Below, one piece after another: positions 43,124 to 54,137 of a DNA stretch of 64,000 bases (position 1 is its first letter; every line of letters begins with the position of its first letter). Both the position numbers and the translations under genes were made by a program. This DNA is from Tetramitus jugosus (taxonomy: Eukaryota; Heterolobosea; Eutetramitea; Acrasida; Vahlkampfiidae). The stretch lies in contig OW569368.1 in NCBI GenBank assembly GCA_937625935.1, positions 186,001-250,000 of the forward strand, read 5' to 3'. The notes beneath the pieces were generated by a model. That model did not search any database and was not told the DNA's origin. It saw only the letters and a program-made list of their open reading frames with translations.

Positions 43124-45523
43124 ATGCAGCATTCATCATCATCCAATCATCATCAACAACCACCACAGGAATCTTCATCATCCTCTCCAACAACAAGTTC
43201 CCAATTTTCCTATCCCTATCACTCCCAACAACAGCAACAACAACCCTATCAACAACAGACACAACCGCAATCGCAACCACAGCATCACATTATTAAACAA
43301 ACAACGATATCACAACAACAACCTCAACAACCTCATGACATGATGTATCAACCGCAACAACAACAACAATCCATATCCTCATCATCTTCGTCATCATCAT
43401 CATCCTATCAAAGAATGGCACCACAACACCATCATCATTCTCCTCCTCCTCCCCCTCTTCAACACCACAATTACCAACATTATCCTTCTACGAATGCTCC
43501 TCAAGCAAGGATGGAGTCATTATCATCATCATCACAACAGCAGCAGCAGCAACAACCACTATCACAACAACAAATGGTGCATGCGCCAGCTACATATGCA
43601 TCACCTCCCAATGTCAATTCACCATCCGTCACGACAACCATACCCAAGAAGGGTCCTAGTTGTCATCACTGCAGACAATCTCATATTGGATGTGACGGAA
43701 ATCGACCATGTCAAAACTGTGTACGAAAAAACAAGATTTGTTTCGATTATGACAAGAAATTGATACGGAAGAGTGTAGGTGGAGGTGGTGGTGGTGGTGC
43801 CAGTAGTAGCACACCTGGTGCTACAAAATCCAAAGTACCACCTCCATCAACAAGCACTCCACCACCACCACCACCAACATCGTCATCATCAGCAACCACT
43901 CCAACTCCAACAACAGTCAATGAGCAAGTGTACCATAGAAACAACAACAACAACAACAATAGTAATATTGGATCGTTTCATTATGTAGAAAACACAATGG
44001 ACAACAACAATCAAGCTCAGAATATGGGTAGCGGAAATATTAGTCATAATAACAGTAGTAGCAATCATCAGTTTCATGCGATTCAAATGATGGAACACGA
44101 GATGGAGTCGATTCGAGAGCAGTTGAACAAACGAGATGAGCAAATGAAGGATTTGGCAGTGCAGAACCAGTTTTTGATGAAGGTGGTGAACGAGTTGAAA
44201 GAACTTGACAATCATCATCAAAAACAATCACCATCCTTGCAAGGCAGTAGCAGTACAGGTATTAGCAATGTGAACAAGACGAGTAGTGGCAACAATAATG
44301 ATGATTTTTACATGTTTCAGACTCCGCAACAACATGAATATTCGCTCATGGTGTGGGAACCACCACAGGAATTATTGAGACCATGTTACATGTTTGATAC
44401 AGTCACGTTTCGTATCATTGGATGCAATCGAGCATTTTGTGAAATGACTGGGTACTCTGTGGAGCAATTGAAGAGAACTTCATTGTTTTCCCTGTTACCG
44501 GAGCGTTTGAGAGAACCATGGAAGGTTTTACTACAGTGGGCTGCTTACAGTTCCATTCAAACTGTATGTCGCGTTTTTTAATTTCGTTGTCTTTTTTGTG
44601 GTGTTTTCTTCTCGTCTAACACAACGTTCATATTTGGTTGAAAATTCATGGTGTATTTATTACTACTACTACTACTATGACTACTACAACTACAGTTGGA
44701 TGGAACAGGCATTGTGTTGTTTAGTGGAAATCGAGAGAAGTGTGTCAAAGTGAGACGCGTGATTGAGAAGAATTTTATGCGAGTAGAGTATGAGCCGACG
44801 ACGATATTCACCGATAGTTTTGTTGTGGATGGCATTCAGATTCCAGAGACTTTTCGGATCATGTACAATGAAGTGTTGCATCAAAACATGTTGGCCATTC
44901 CGACAACGTCCTATCAACGCCTATTAGATTTGTTTGTCAAGCTAAAGTCGCTACGGGAGACACATTATACTTCATTGCCCGAGTCATTGGGCAATGTTCA
45001 TCGTCCTTCGCCATCTGCTTCTCCGCAACAACCACAATCGCAACAACAATACTCTCAATCACAACAATCGCAACAACCACAGACGCAGCAACAGGTACAA
45101 CAGACAGGAAGAAGTAGTAGCGATAGCAACGGTGAACAAGGTTATAGCAATACGAGCTGTAACAGTATGAGCAATAACGCTAACAGTTCAAGTGCGCACG
45201 GAGCAAGCGGTAGTTCTTTGGGCTACCAAGCTACAGTACATCCTCCAGAGTACGAATTTCAGCAATTAGCAGACAAGTACGGTGCAAAAATCTACTCTCA
45301 GATGATTGCTGATCAACAGCAACAAAGCAGCGCACAAGTAATTCAACCTCAGTACTCTGCGACTCAACCAGTCACATACACGTACACGCATACTCCCTCC
45401 GGTACCGTCATTAGTCTGCCTCATTCGATGGAAACGTTCTCAATTTCTATGGCGAACGATCAATCTGTCCCGATTGTGCGACCGGCGTTGCCCTCTCATG
45501 TATTTCTAGGAAAACCAACCTAA
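43124..45523 (+). CDS. Zn(II)2Cys6 zinc-cluster transcription factor with PAS domain
   Basis: Two exons: 43124-44563 and 44696-45523, with a 132-nt intron (GTATGT...ACAG, phase 0), giving 755 residues. The zinc cluster spans Cys180-Cys206: C-x2-C-x6-C-x5-C-x2-C-x6-C (CHHCRQSHIGCDGNRPC, then QNCVRKNKIC), exactly the fungal Gal4-type spacing. A PAS domain follows at about 415-510 (YMFDTVTFRIIGCNRAFCEM, then TGYSVEQLKRTSLFSLLPER) and continues across the splice into GTGIVLFSGNREKCVKVRRV. A coiled segment (MESIREQLNKRDEQMKDLAV) before the PAS domain could dimerise the protein. Gln/Ser/Pro runs flank the domains. The cluster-then-PAS layout resembles the yeast ERT1/RDS2 (AcuK) regulators of gluconeogenic genes. 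The metabolic role here is inference. Such zinc clusters are mainly known from fungi. Confidence 0.9.
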
Positions 45524-45568
45524 TATTATTATTTCTATACATTATGTATTGAGTTTTATTGTACAATC

Positions 45569-47101
45569 TTACACTTCGCCCATGTAAGAGGCATGTTCGA
45601 GTGTTCCTCCAATTTCAATCTCACTGATTCGTTCCTCGCCAATCAAGTTCAACACATGATCCAACGACTCAACGTTAGAGAATTGAACAGGAACATATCC
45701 CCATCTAGAGTATTCTCGCGCCCATGTTATGGTACCAACATCGTATGCATTCTTTTCTCGTGCTACCTCAACATTAGTGGCATGATGTAAGTACAGCATC
45801 TTTGCCGATTTAGAGAAAGGTGTCTGATACAACTTGACCAATCGCTTGTTTGTTATGACATACTCTGTCGTCAAACTAGGTAGCAATAACGAAAAGATGA
45901 CGCTTGCAAACGAACAGCACACAAACACCCACAACACTAAAATATTCCATAACATTTGATCCATGTGCATTACGATCCATACAGGAACAATCACAAAGAA
46001 CAATCCTGACAATAAACAAAATAGAACCAAGACGGCAATCCACACTTCCTTTTGTTTCGTAATCAACACACTCAAACTAGGATGATAATGCCACTCCAAA
46101 GACTCGCCTTCGTCCAAATGTTCGTGCAACAATCGTTGATACCTGCTCGATACTTCTGCCACATGAGTTGTCATCGCACTATTGTCTTCACCTCTCAGTT
46201 GCACCGTGTAGCTCTTCTTTGCTACCAAACTCCTTCCATAACACAGGTAATGTACCATTTGTCGTAACGAGGTTTTCACAAAAGAAGATCCAACTCCTTG
46301 TTCTTCACCTCCGTCTGCTTCTTCCTGTTGATCAACACCATGGCGATCACACATCATTGCCACCCAAATGCCCACTAAACAAAACAATGGAATTGCAAAT
46401 CCTAGACCGATCGAGGCATACAATATTCGGGCAAATACCAGGCCTGAAGTGTCCACTTGGGCCAAATCTCTGACTTGTGCACTTCCAATGCGATTATAAG
46501 TACAAGTGAGGTTCTGATTCTGCTTGTATTTTGCGTTGACACACTGCTGAATCTTTTCACGTGTTACACTGTTTCCACAGACACTGAACCAAGCCAGTTT
46601 CTTCTCTCCTGCATCCGTCTCCTTTGAAGAAAAATAGTCCGATGGCTTCATCGGAGAATCTTTTTGACTATCAAAAGGATAAACGACATAGATGTGAGCG
46701 TGATACTCGACATAATCCTTCACAATGGTCACATTATGAACACCACAAGGCACATTAGTCCATGTGATTGGATTGTGAGTCGTTGGCATCATAATCCAAA
46801 CCAAGGGAACAAAAAACAGGACAAAGAAAAAGCAAAAGGCGGCTATCAGGTAAATCCAACCAGGACAGTTGAGATGAGAGACAATTTTGACTGTGGCCTT
46901 GTTGGAAATGTCATAGTGACGACCCGCATGACGGTTGTTCCTGGAAGAAAAACACCGATTGTAAAGAGAGGAAAATGGCGCCAAAATTGATTGCATCTTA
47001 GGCGTGTTTGAGGGATGCACCAAAGGCTGCAGAGCGTTGTTTGTGTTGCTTTTGTCTTGTTGACTTTGTTCAACAAAAGGGGAGAAAAGTAGGTGAAACA
47101 T
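45569..47101 (-). CDS. Multi-pass membrane protein with bacterial-PH-like domain
   Basis: Single exon, 510 residues, ATG at 47101. Four hydrophobic helices are seen: WIYLIAAFCFFFVLFFVPLV (about 82-101), VFARILYASIGLGFAIPLFC (about 225-250), VWIAVLVLFCLLSGLFFVIV (about 352-376) and LWNILVLWVFVCCSFASVIF (about 384-412). The first pair encloses a Cys-containing extracytosolic domain of about 120 residues, in a layout like DUF3592 proteins. After the last helix, TTEYVITNKRLVKLYQTPF with LYLHHATNVEVAREKNAYDV fits the bacterial PH domain (bPH/PF03703) found in membrane proteins. No enzyme motif is seen and the function is unknown. Its start faces the START-like gene at 47385 across about 280 nt. 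Confidence 0.72.
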   Translation of the reverse strand: MFHLLFSPFVEQSQQDKSNTNNALQPLVHPSNTPKMQSILAPFSSLYNRCFSSRNNRHAGRHYDISNKATVKIVSHLNCPGWIYLIAAFCFFFVLFFVPLVWIMMPTTHNPITWTNVPCGVHNVTIVKDYVEYHAHIYVVYPFDSQKDSPMKPSDYFSSKETDAGEKKLAWFSVCGNSVTREKIQQCVNAKYKQNQNLTCTYNRIGSAQVRDLAQVDTSGLVFARILYASIGLGFAIPLFCLVGIWVAMMCDRHGVDQQEEADGGEEQGVGSSFVKTSLRQMVHYLCYGRSLVAKKSYTVQLRGEDNSAMTTHVAEVSSRYQRLLHEHLDEGESLEWHYHPSLSVLITKQKEVWIAVLVLFCLLSGLFFVIVPVWIVMHMDQMLWNILVLWVFVCCSFASVIFSLLLPSLTTEYVITNKRLVKLYQTPFSKSAKMLYLHHATNVEVAREKNAYDVGTITWAREYSRWGYVPVQFSNVESLDHVLNLIGEERISEIEIGGTLEHASYMGEV

Positions 47102-47384
47102 GGAATTTCCATCCGCCCAAGTTCCTTAGATATCCATGATGTCAGACAGCCAACTACGGGATAGATTCCACACAGGAAAAAGGTGCCAAGGAGGTCGGGC
47201 GCTCGACCAATGGTTCGAAAGGAGCAACACACAAGTCCAATTAGTTCAGAGCTCGTACTCTGACTTCCATCAAGTTTGCAAGAACCAAGGAAATATATCC
47301 ATACTGCTTTCCTCAGGAATGATCAGATTATTTTCATTTGTTGATCAACAGAAATAGGTCGAACCTTTCGCCCAAATCTTCCTT

Positions 47385-48068
47385 ATGAGATATTTCAGAG
47401 ATAATCCCCGAATACAAACAGCACAAAAACCGGTTTCGAAACCATTTGAGACAACAGATACACTACTCAATCACGTGACTATAATGTCAAGCATGTTCAA
47501 TCGTCTAATACATTCGAGTTCCGAAAGCTCACTGCGTCATGAAGGAGAAGTGGCTGAATGCTCACAAGCAGGAGTGTGTGACTCCATTCAGATCAAAAAT
47601 GTGTCTGTCCAAGATTGCGTTCAAGTGATTACCGATTATGAGAAGTATCCAGAGTTTATGTCTCTGTTCAGTTCTGTGTTCGTCAAACAACACGGAATAG
47701 ACAGATCGACTTCCGCGAATGACGAGATGTTTGTCGTGGAATACAACGTTCAAACAACTTTTAAGAACGCATGCTATGTTCTACAGGTCAAAAAACATTG
47801 TGATTTGAACAGACAGCATGCTATTATCAACTGGACATTGGTTCAGGGGCCATTCCGCTACAATAATGGATATTGGGAGTTGACACAAATGGGATCGGAT
47901 GTCTTAGCAAAATACTCACTAGATATGGCCTTCTCCATCCAGGTACCAAAGATGATCAAATCATGGATCATGACAAAGGTTCTGCAGAATTCAATGATGT
48001 CCATGGAGAACAGAATCAAACAGGTAGCCCTTGAAAGATCGACCATTCATGGCACAACACTCACTTAA
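47385..48068 (+). CDS. SRPBCC (START/COQ10-like) lipid-binding family protein
   Basis: Single exon, 227 residues. An N-terminal extension of about 50 residues, rich in Ser/Thr, is followed by the domain. A second Met (MSSMFNRL) could also serve as start. The domain has SIQIKNVSVQDCVQVITDYE (about 67-86) with KYPEFMSLFSSVFVKQHG, characteristic of the polyketide-cyclase/COQ10 START superfamily, then beta strands VEYNVQTTFKNACYVLQVKK and INWTLVQGPFRYNNGYWELT, and a C-terminal helix. The SRPBCC fold binds hydrophobic ligands such as lipids or quinone intermediates. COQ10-like proteins help ubiquinone function in mitochondria, but I see no clear mitochondrial presequence. The ligand is unknown. 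Its stop lies 65 nt from that of the acyloxyacyl hydrolase gene. Confidence 0.78.
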   Translation: MRYFRDNPRIQTAQKPVSKPFETTDTLLNHVTIMSSMFNRLIHSSSESSLRHEGEVAECSQAGVCDSIQIKNVSVQDCVQVITDYEKYPEFMSLFSSVFVKQHGIDRSTSANDEMFVVEYNVQTTFKNACYVLQVKKHCDLNRQHAIINWTLVQGPFRYNNGYWELTQMGSDVLAKYSLDMAFSIQVPKMIKSWIMTKVLQNSMMSMENRIKQVALERSTIHGTTLT

Positions 48069-48133
48069 AAATCGATAATACAATAAAGATAAACTCATTC
48101 TGTTGTTGTTGTACACATAAATAACGACTATCT

Positions 48134-49879
48134 TTAATAACCTCCTTGGTTGCCAAACTCCTTTTCAATTTGACCATTGAATGGATTGACTGGACCAACG
48201 AAGCCTGGATAAGCATCATTAATGTGCTTCCACAAAACAGCTGACAAAATCGGGTCGCCATTCTTGACAGAAGGATGGAATCCATCAACTGGGTCAATCA
48301 ATTGGCTCAATGGCTTGCCTTCTTGTTCTGCAATATCGAATGCCTCATCCAACAACTCTGCAAAGTCAACAAATCCAATTTCAAAGTTCTTGAACTTAGC
48401 ACTGCTTGCAGTGGTTCGAGCAATAGAATCGAGTTCCATTGCACGAGCAGAAGCAGCAGCTCTTGAGGCAGCATCACTGGTCAACCAAGTGTTACATGGG
48501 TTAACACCAGTGCAGCTCAAGAATTCATAGAATTGAGCATAGGTAATGTTGGATCCCAAAGGATGTGGCAACTTACTCATCAAATCATAAAGGATGCTAC
48601 CATCAACGAGACCAAAGAGAAGAACCTTGGAGTCTGGTGGGAGGACAGTGTCCAACTTGGCCAAACCTGCATTCAACTGTTCAGTGTACTCGTCTGGAGT
48701 AGTCATCTCTGCAAGAGTCTTGGCACAGATATCATTTCCAATGTAGGCAATAGTGACCAATGCAGGCTTGCTATCAGCATCAATGGAGATGGTGTCAATC
48801 TGTGGAGAAAGATCATAAATGTCACCACCATTCTTGGCAACATTTTGGAATTGTCTGTGATAACATCTGTTGTTGTTTCTCAGTCTCAAGTAGAGAGAGT
48901 CGGAACACTTGTTGTTATCCCAACCACTGCCCCAGACTTGATCAGGGTGATCCAACTCATCAATGACACCAGACAAAACATGAGTCAAGTTCTTCAACTT
49001 GATCCATTCGACAGGAATACCGAATCCAGCAGTAGCACTGTCACCCAAGTTGATCAATTGTCTTGGTGCATTTGCTCCGGAGCAGTACTTTTGCTCAGCA
49101 TTGGCAGGAATACCGTTGCAATCACGATCCTTCTTACCAGATGCGTCTTCCTTCTTTCCAGGTCTAACATTCTTGTCAAAGTCATTGCAGTCTCTGCCTC
49201 TCCAGTTGGCACCTCTTGGAACAAAGTGAACAGAAGAGAACCAGTCCTTGTCCAAATCAATCTTTGGTCTTGCACCGACGTGAGCAGGCTCAGTTGGGTG
49301 AGCCTTCCACTGATAGAACATGACATTACTGATCACTCTTGATTGCATTTGCAAGAGCTCGACCAATGGATTCGTGCTCATACGAACAGATCGATCAGTG
49401 TAGTAGTTTGGACCTTGAGAGATGTGGCAGTTAGGGCAGAGCTTGATCTTGGAGCAGATGTAATCTGGTGTTTCATTGGAAAGGATCAATGAAACAATAT
49501 CCTCAGTAAAGTTCTCGACAACAAACTTGCAGACGTCCTTTGACTTGTCGTTTGGCAAAACATCACAAGCCTTCTTCAAAAGACTTCTGACTGGGATTGT
49601 AGCTGTTGGGAGGTTGACAATAACCTCTTGGACAGCAATCACACAAATAGCACACTTTATACCATCCTCAGCTATCATTCAATCAACAAAAAAATAACAA
49701 GGTAAGCTGTCATCTACAACTTTTTAACCGGCAAGAGTATTTTGGCGCAAAAAAAAGAACATACCTTGGGCGGTAAAGTCGTTTTTTCTCTTATGAGAAA
49801 TGTTCTTGGCACTGGTGAAGGTTGCAGTCAACACCAGGACAATTGCCAGAAGGAGTACAAGAGTAAACTTGGTGCTCAT
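48134..49879 (-). CDS. AOAH: Acyloxyacyl hydrolase (secreted saposin-B/GDSL lipase)
   Basis: Two exons: 49879-49765 and 49671-48134, with a 93-nt intron (GTATGT...ATAG, phase 1), giving 550 residues. Exon 1 encodes a signal peptide (FTLVLLLAIVLVLTATFTSA). The splice produces AEDGIKCAICVIAV. A saposin-B domain follows with six cysteines at about 45, 48, 74, 86, 111 and 117. The catalytic part is a GDSL/SGNH esterase with all blocks intact: GDS with the nucleophile Ser250 (LGDSATAGFG), GND Asn351 and DGFH (Asp501, His504). The domain order and the DGFHPS ending are those of animal acyloxyacyl hydrolase, which removes secondary acyl chains from lipid A of bacterial lipopolysaccharide. Human AOAH is 575 residues. 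In a bacteria-eating amoeba it would act in the phagosome or outside the cell. Confidence 0.96.
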
Positions 49880-50409
49880 AGATGTGTGCGAATTCGTTTT
49901 TTGTGGTGGGTGTTGATGTGCGTGTTTGGATGGGGTAGTTGGTCCTTTGGAACCTAATCCACGCAGCCGGGGTAATTGCACATGACGTGGATCGAGCGCG
50001 ATAGCAGCAAGCACAAATCTGAATGGACTGACCTATCAGTTTGTTACTGAACAGTGCTGAGCTACAGTAATTGCTTCGAAATGTAAAGAAAGGTATTTCT
50101 CCTGTTGGAAGGAACTGGTGTATTGGTGGTTGCCGAGATAGTCCGCTATGAGGGAAACTCAGCCTCGATATTCTTCCTAATGCGAGAAATTCAGCTGTTC
50201 TTCTTCTGTTCAAAACAACTATCAAGAATCTGTCACACTGTCTCTTGCATGTGCTTTGTTCCCAGAGATCACCCAAGCCCAACAAATTTACATCTTCAAC
50301 GAAATCGAGGAACTTTCGGAGAAAAGCCCACATACAATAAATCACAAAACATCAAAACAAAAAGCTCTGTCAAGACCAGTCTGATCCGAAGAGTTGATAC
50401 CTCAAAAGA
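49880..50409. promoter_or_regulatory. Divergent intergenic region between AOAH and WD40-like gene
   Basis: 530 nt between two divergent start codons. The overlapping ORFs on both strands (about 110-180 codons) begin with non-ATG codons or show no domain, and I treat them as chance. Both promoters must lie here. I see no specific site. Confidence 0.4.
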
Positions 50410-52677
50410 ATGCATCGCACAACTACAGTCGATATTGACTTGAATGATGTTGCATTTTCTGATGATGATGAAGACGATGAAGACAACCACTATGTTACAC
50501 ACATTCCATCACCAATTGCCCCTGTAGTTGTAGCAGCTCTAGAGTCATTTGAATCACCACCACCACCTCTTCCTCCATCACCATCACCACCACCACTACC
50601 AACAATACAAAAATTATTATCATTCTCACCATCTCCACCATCAGCCAGCGCTCAAACACCTCATTGTGATACAGATTTAACAACAAACGATACACCATTT
50701 CATCATCATTCCCCTCTTGCCACTTCGAATGAAAGTAGCAATAGTAACAGTAGTAGCAACACTATGAATCATTATCATCATAACAACATTGATAACAATC
50801 GTCAAACAACGACTTCAAAAACAAGAAATCATGCACAACAACATTTCACCACCTTGCAATCAAATAGTAGTAATGCCCTCAAGAGAAAGCGACCAACAGA
50901 ATCTGAATCATCTACAGAACAAACAATAAACAACAACAATAATGATAGTAGTAGTAGTAGTTCACCGAGACCAAAGAAACAAGTTCGTTGGAGTCCCAAT
51001 TTGGATCAAATACGTTGGATAGAATCACTTGAGGCCCATTCTGACAACAATACCAATAATAACAACAACAATCATAATATCTCTCCACCTCCCATCAATA
51101 CTACTGCTATTGCTACTCACATGCACAATGATATGCACCCGAATGCTCTTCACAGGAAATCACAAGGTCTCACTGTACAAACCCAATCACATTCAGCAAC
51201 AATTTTGAGCCATAATAACAGCAACAATAGTAGTCATCATCATCATAATGGATCACCAATAATGTCAACCACTTCTCCAACAAACGGTACTCCCTCTCCC
51301 AATACGACTCCAACTAGTAGTAGTAATAGTAGTAGTAGTAGTAGTGGTGTATTGGGTAGTGGACAAGTAATTGGTCCACGCATATTCGTAGAAAAGAGAG
51401 TCATACATGACATGGAATCTCAGATTCAACAATTGAAAGACACAGTACAAGAATTGAATCAGATGATAACCGAACAGGACAAGAAGATCAAATTTCTCGA
51501 AAGCGTGAAATGTCCTGATTATAAGCTTCATTTGAATCAGAACAACCATAACAATAGCAATAATAGTAGTGCTAGTCCACCTAGTAGTAGCATTGCCAGT
51601 CGTAGTAATAGCAATAATACGATCAACTATCTATTTTCTGCTCCGGCAAAAGAAGGAAAAGTGATTGCATATGATTTGTGGTACAAGGATCAAAAGTATC
51701 GAAAAGCAAATTTGGATGCCAATGGAGTGCAGTACGATATACCTTCCTCGATCGACTGCAATCGATACAATAGTAGTAATCGATTGATGGATGATCGTTG
51801 TCTTGGAATGACACAGTGGGACAATGAACACATGTTGATTAGTTATCTTCAAAATAATCAATTGATCAAGTGGAATGTGATGAAAGAGAAACCAGTGTTG
51901 ATCGAGCCTCGGTTATCGTCCAAATCTGTGACAAACAGTGTATCGGCGTCTGCAAGGTCGTTTAGAGCAGGAAAGATTTTTCGGTTTCGGGACAAGTTGG
52001 TCAATATCGTCAATTCTTCTCGGAGGCCATGCTGGCTTCAGTTGATTAATGTCGATATGGGGCAGGTGGTGCTGGACGCGGAGCCATGCTCGAAATGGAT
52101 CAACTCTGCATGTGTAGGTGGTCAATATGACACTGGAGTGCACAACAGCTATATGGCGTCCAATGCCAACAGAGACATGTATCTTTTCAGTTGCTCGCAA
52201 GATTTGTCCGTACAAAGATATCACATGGATCAGGGCACAAACGATTGGACAGTGAAGGTTGAACATGATCCACGGTCTATCATTTGGAGTTACACACATC
52301 AATTGTTGTTCTGTGGCCTGAAGAGTGGTGTGATCAATTGCTATGATACGAGACAATCAAAAATAGCTTTCAGCATTGGCACTAAGAGTCACAGTTGTGG
52401 TAGTTTGTTGGAACACAAGGGTATGTTGGTCAGTGGCGCATGGAAGCAAGTAGCCATCTGGGATGTTCGACAGTCAGGTTCAAGTGCCTTGAGTAAGTTT
52501 GAAACACCCGAGCGCGTACAGAGTATTGTTCCAGTATTCAATAATCAAGAGATATGTGTGAGTTCTGGTCATGAGGCGTACATCTATAGTGTTTCCTCGG
52601 GAAGAGCTACCCGGAAGCAATTCGTTTACGGCGAGACACCATTTTACACTGTAGGTATTTTTGAAGCAAACCGATAA
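50410..52677 (+). CDS. Low-complexity/coiled-coil protein with WD40-like C-terminal propeller
   Basis: Single exon, 755 residues. It starts MHRTTTVDIDLNDVAF with an acidic Asp run, then about 300 residues of Ser/Asn/Pro/His low complexity that includes a short basic segment (RPKKQVRWSPNLDQIRWIES), a coiled coil (MESQIQQLKDTVQELNQMIT) and a final ordered domain (about 430-755). That domain shows repeated propeller-like segments: DRCLGMTQWDNEHMLISYLQ, YLFSCSQDLSVQRYHMDQ, GLKSGVINCYDTRQSKIAFS, LVSGAWKQVAIWDVRQSGSS and SSGHEAYIYSVSSGRATRKQ. The GAWKQVAIWDVRQ segment is a good WD repeat. I do not recognise an orthologue. A role as a scaffold or adaptor is general to WD40 proteins and inferred. Its stop faces that of the tryptophanyl-tRNA synthetase, 77 nt apart. 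Confidence 0.7.
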   Translation: MHRTTTVDIDLNDVAFSDDDEDDEDNHYVTHIPSPIAPVVVAALESFESPPPPLPPSPSPPPLPTIQKLLSFSPSPPSASAQTPHCDTDLTTNDTPFHHHSPLATSNESSNSNSSSNTMNHYHHNNIDNNRQTTTSKTRNHAQQHFTTLQSNSSNALKRKRPTESESSTEQTINNNNNDSSSSSSPRPKKQVRWSPNLDQIRWIESLEAHSDNNTNNNNNNHNISPPPINTTAIATHMHNDMHPNALHRKSQGLTVQTQSHSATILSHNNSNNSSHHHHNGSPIMSTTSPTNGTPSPNTTPTSSSNSSSSSSGVLGSGQVIGPRIFVEKRVIHDMESQIQQLKDTVQELNQMITEQDKKIKFLESVKCPDYKLHLNQNNHNNSNNSSASPPSSSIASRSNSNNTINYLFSAPAKEGKVIAYDLWYKDQKYRKANLDANGVQYDIPSSIDCNRYNSSNRLMDDRCLGMTQWDNEHMLISYLQNNQLIKWNVMKEKPVLIEPRLSSKSVTNSVSASARSFRAGKIFRFRDKLVNIVNSSRRPCWLQLINVDMGQVVLDAEPCSKWINSACVGGQYDTGVHNSYMASNANRDMYLFSCSQDLSVQRYHMDQGTNDWTVKVEHDPRSIIWSYTHQLLFCGLKSGVINCYDTRQSKIAFSIGTKSHSCGSLLEHKGMLVSGAWKQVAIWDVRQSGSSALSKFETPERVQSIVPVFNNQEICVSSGHEAYIYSVSSGRATRKQFVYGETPFYTVGIFEANR

Positions 52678-52754
52678 AACATATCAATTTGCAGCTCATG
52701 GATTCATCAATTTGTGTTTGTTGTTTATTGTTAGTTTGGTAGGAGATAGATGAC

Positions 52755-54137
52755 TTAGAACTTCATTTGTCTAACACTCATGAATTCTCTGACTTGATCG
52801 TCAGTAATCTTTGCTCTAGCTTCTTGATGCTCCTTCACCAAAGCTTGCAATACTTCAATCAACTTTTTCTTGACTTCACCAGTCAACAACTCTCCCTTTC
52901 TGTACTTCTCAACAATATCATTCAACTCGTCATCATCCTCCAAGAAGAAGCTGAGGTAAGCAATACTGATATCAACCTCAACTCTAGCTCCGAGTGCGCG
53001 TTGCTCTTCCAATGTGTTTCTTCCACCAGAGAATGCATATCGATTGATGCTGTTCTTGATTTGATTTGGTGTATCGGTCAAGAAAATACCAGTTGGAATA
53101 TTGCCCTTGCCAACCACACTAGCACTCATCTTTGTTTGATGACCTTGCAGTGCAGGGAAGAACTTGCTGTGCAACAGAGCTGGCTTCTGGAATCCGAGAC
53201 GTGGTGCCACATCACGTGTCATTCTAAAGTATGGATCTTGATCAATGGCACATGGAATCAAGCACAAAATGTCTTCTGGCTTTGGTGGTTCATCCTTCTT
53301 CTTAATATCGTCTCTTTCTCTCTTGGATTCATTCACCTTCTTATTTGACTTTTTCTTTCCATCATCAACGGCAACATTTGTGGCTTTTGTCGGTGCTGGG
53401 AACATGTGAGGGAACGCACTAGGGAATGATGGAGCAGCTTGAATCGCAGGGAAGCCAAACTTTCCAATACAGTCACTGTCATTGAATCCAAAGATGCCCT
53501 TGACTTGATTGGCAGTCACACACTTTTGAATACGGCACACTGTTGGATACATGTGACCCAAGTACTCCAAATCAGAAAAGATAAAAGTCTTGTTGACATC
53601 AAAGCCACATGCAATAATATCCTTGACATTCTCAATGCACATCTGCTTGGCCTCCTCTACCGTAATATTCTTCCACAATGACTTTTCATCATCAGTCATT
53701 TGAACCACCAATGGAACACCAAATGCATCTTGCAAGTACTTTGTGAACAGGAAGGGAACCAAGTGACCAAGATGCATACTTGTGCTGGATGGTCCACGAC
53801 CAGTGTACAAGTAGAATGGAGGTGTTTGAATATCTGGGTGTTTTTCCCTTCGGAGTTTCACATGATCCAAAATCATTTTCATGTCTCTGTGTGAAAAAAA
53901 GATGCCTCTTCGGAGAAATCGGTGCGGCTTTTGTCCGGTGATTTGTTCAATTTCTTTAATGAGTGATTGATCAATGAGGGAGCTGCCAAATCTGTTGACG
54001 AGTTTCATGTAATCGATGCCTGTTTCACTCGATGATTGAACAGTCCATGGATCCAAAATGTCTTCTTGTGGAACAGTTTTTTGTTCTTCTTCTGTTGGTG
54101 TGGATGTGGCCACAGCAGGTGGTGCGCTTTCACTCAT
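52755..54137 (-). CDS. WARS1: Tryptophanyl-tRNA synthetase, cytosolic
   Basis: Single exon, 460 residues. The ATG at 54137 is chosen over an upstream frame extension that starts with GTG and is Lys-rich. Class I synthetase signatures: [20 protein letters not shown] (HIGH-type HLGH at 122-125) and QTKMSAS (336-340, the KMSKS-type loop). Eukaryotic TrpRS-specific blocks include [56 protein letters not shown] and [20 protein letters not shown]. Compared with human WARS1, a Lys-rich insertion of about 40 residues (247-289) sits between AFPHMF and the [11 protein letters not shown] block. A further short insertion ([10 protein letters not shown]) follows KMSAS. It charges tRNA-Trp for cytosolic translation. 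No WHEP domain or targeting peptide is seen. Confidence 0.97.
   Translation of the reverse strand: MSESAPPAVATSTPTEEEQKTVPQEDILDPWTVQSSSETGIDYMKLVNRFGSSLIDQSLIKEIEQITGQKPHRFLRRGIFFSHRDMKMILDHVKLRREKHPDIQTPPFYLYTGRGPSSTSMHLGHLVPFLFTKYLQDAFGVPLVVQMTDDEKSLWKNITVEEAKQMCIENVKDIIACGFDVNKTFIFSDLEYLGHMYPTVCRIQKCVTANQVKGIFGFNDSDCIGKFGFPAIQAAPSFPSAFPHMFPAPTKATNVAVDDGKKKSNKKVNESKRERDDIKKKDEPPKPEDILCLIPCAIDQDPYFRMTRDVAPRLGFQKPALLHSKFFPALQGHQTKMSASVVGKGNIPTGIFLTDTPNQIKNSINRYAFSGGRNTLEEQRALGARVEVDISIAYLSFFLEDDDELNDIVEKYRKGELLTGEVKKKLIEVLQALVKEHQEARAKITDDQVREFMSVRQMKF

Noticed and set aside
47130-47230. GGTTCGA-containing stretch suggestive of a tRNA T-loop
   Set aside because: No cloverleaf could be drawn: acceptor and anticodon stems do not pair.
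48533-49342. 269-codon plus-strand ORF opposite acyloxyacyl hydrolase
   Set aside because: Antisense to a strongly conserved enzyme with intact catalytic motifs; it has no recognisable domain.
52767-53348. 193-codon plus-strand ORF opposite tryptophanyl-tRNA synthetase
   Set aside because: Antisense to the conserved synthetase core; composition mirrors it.
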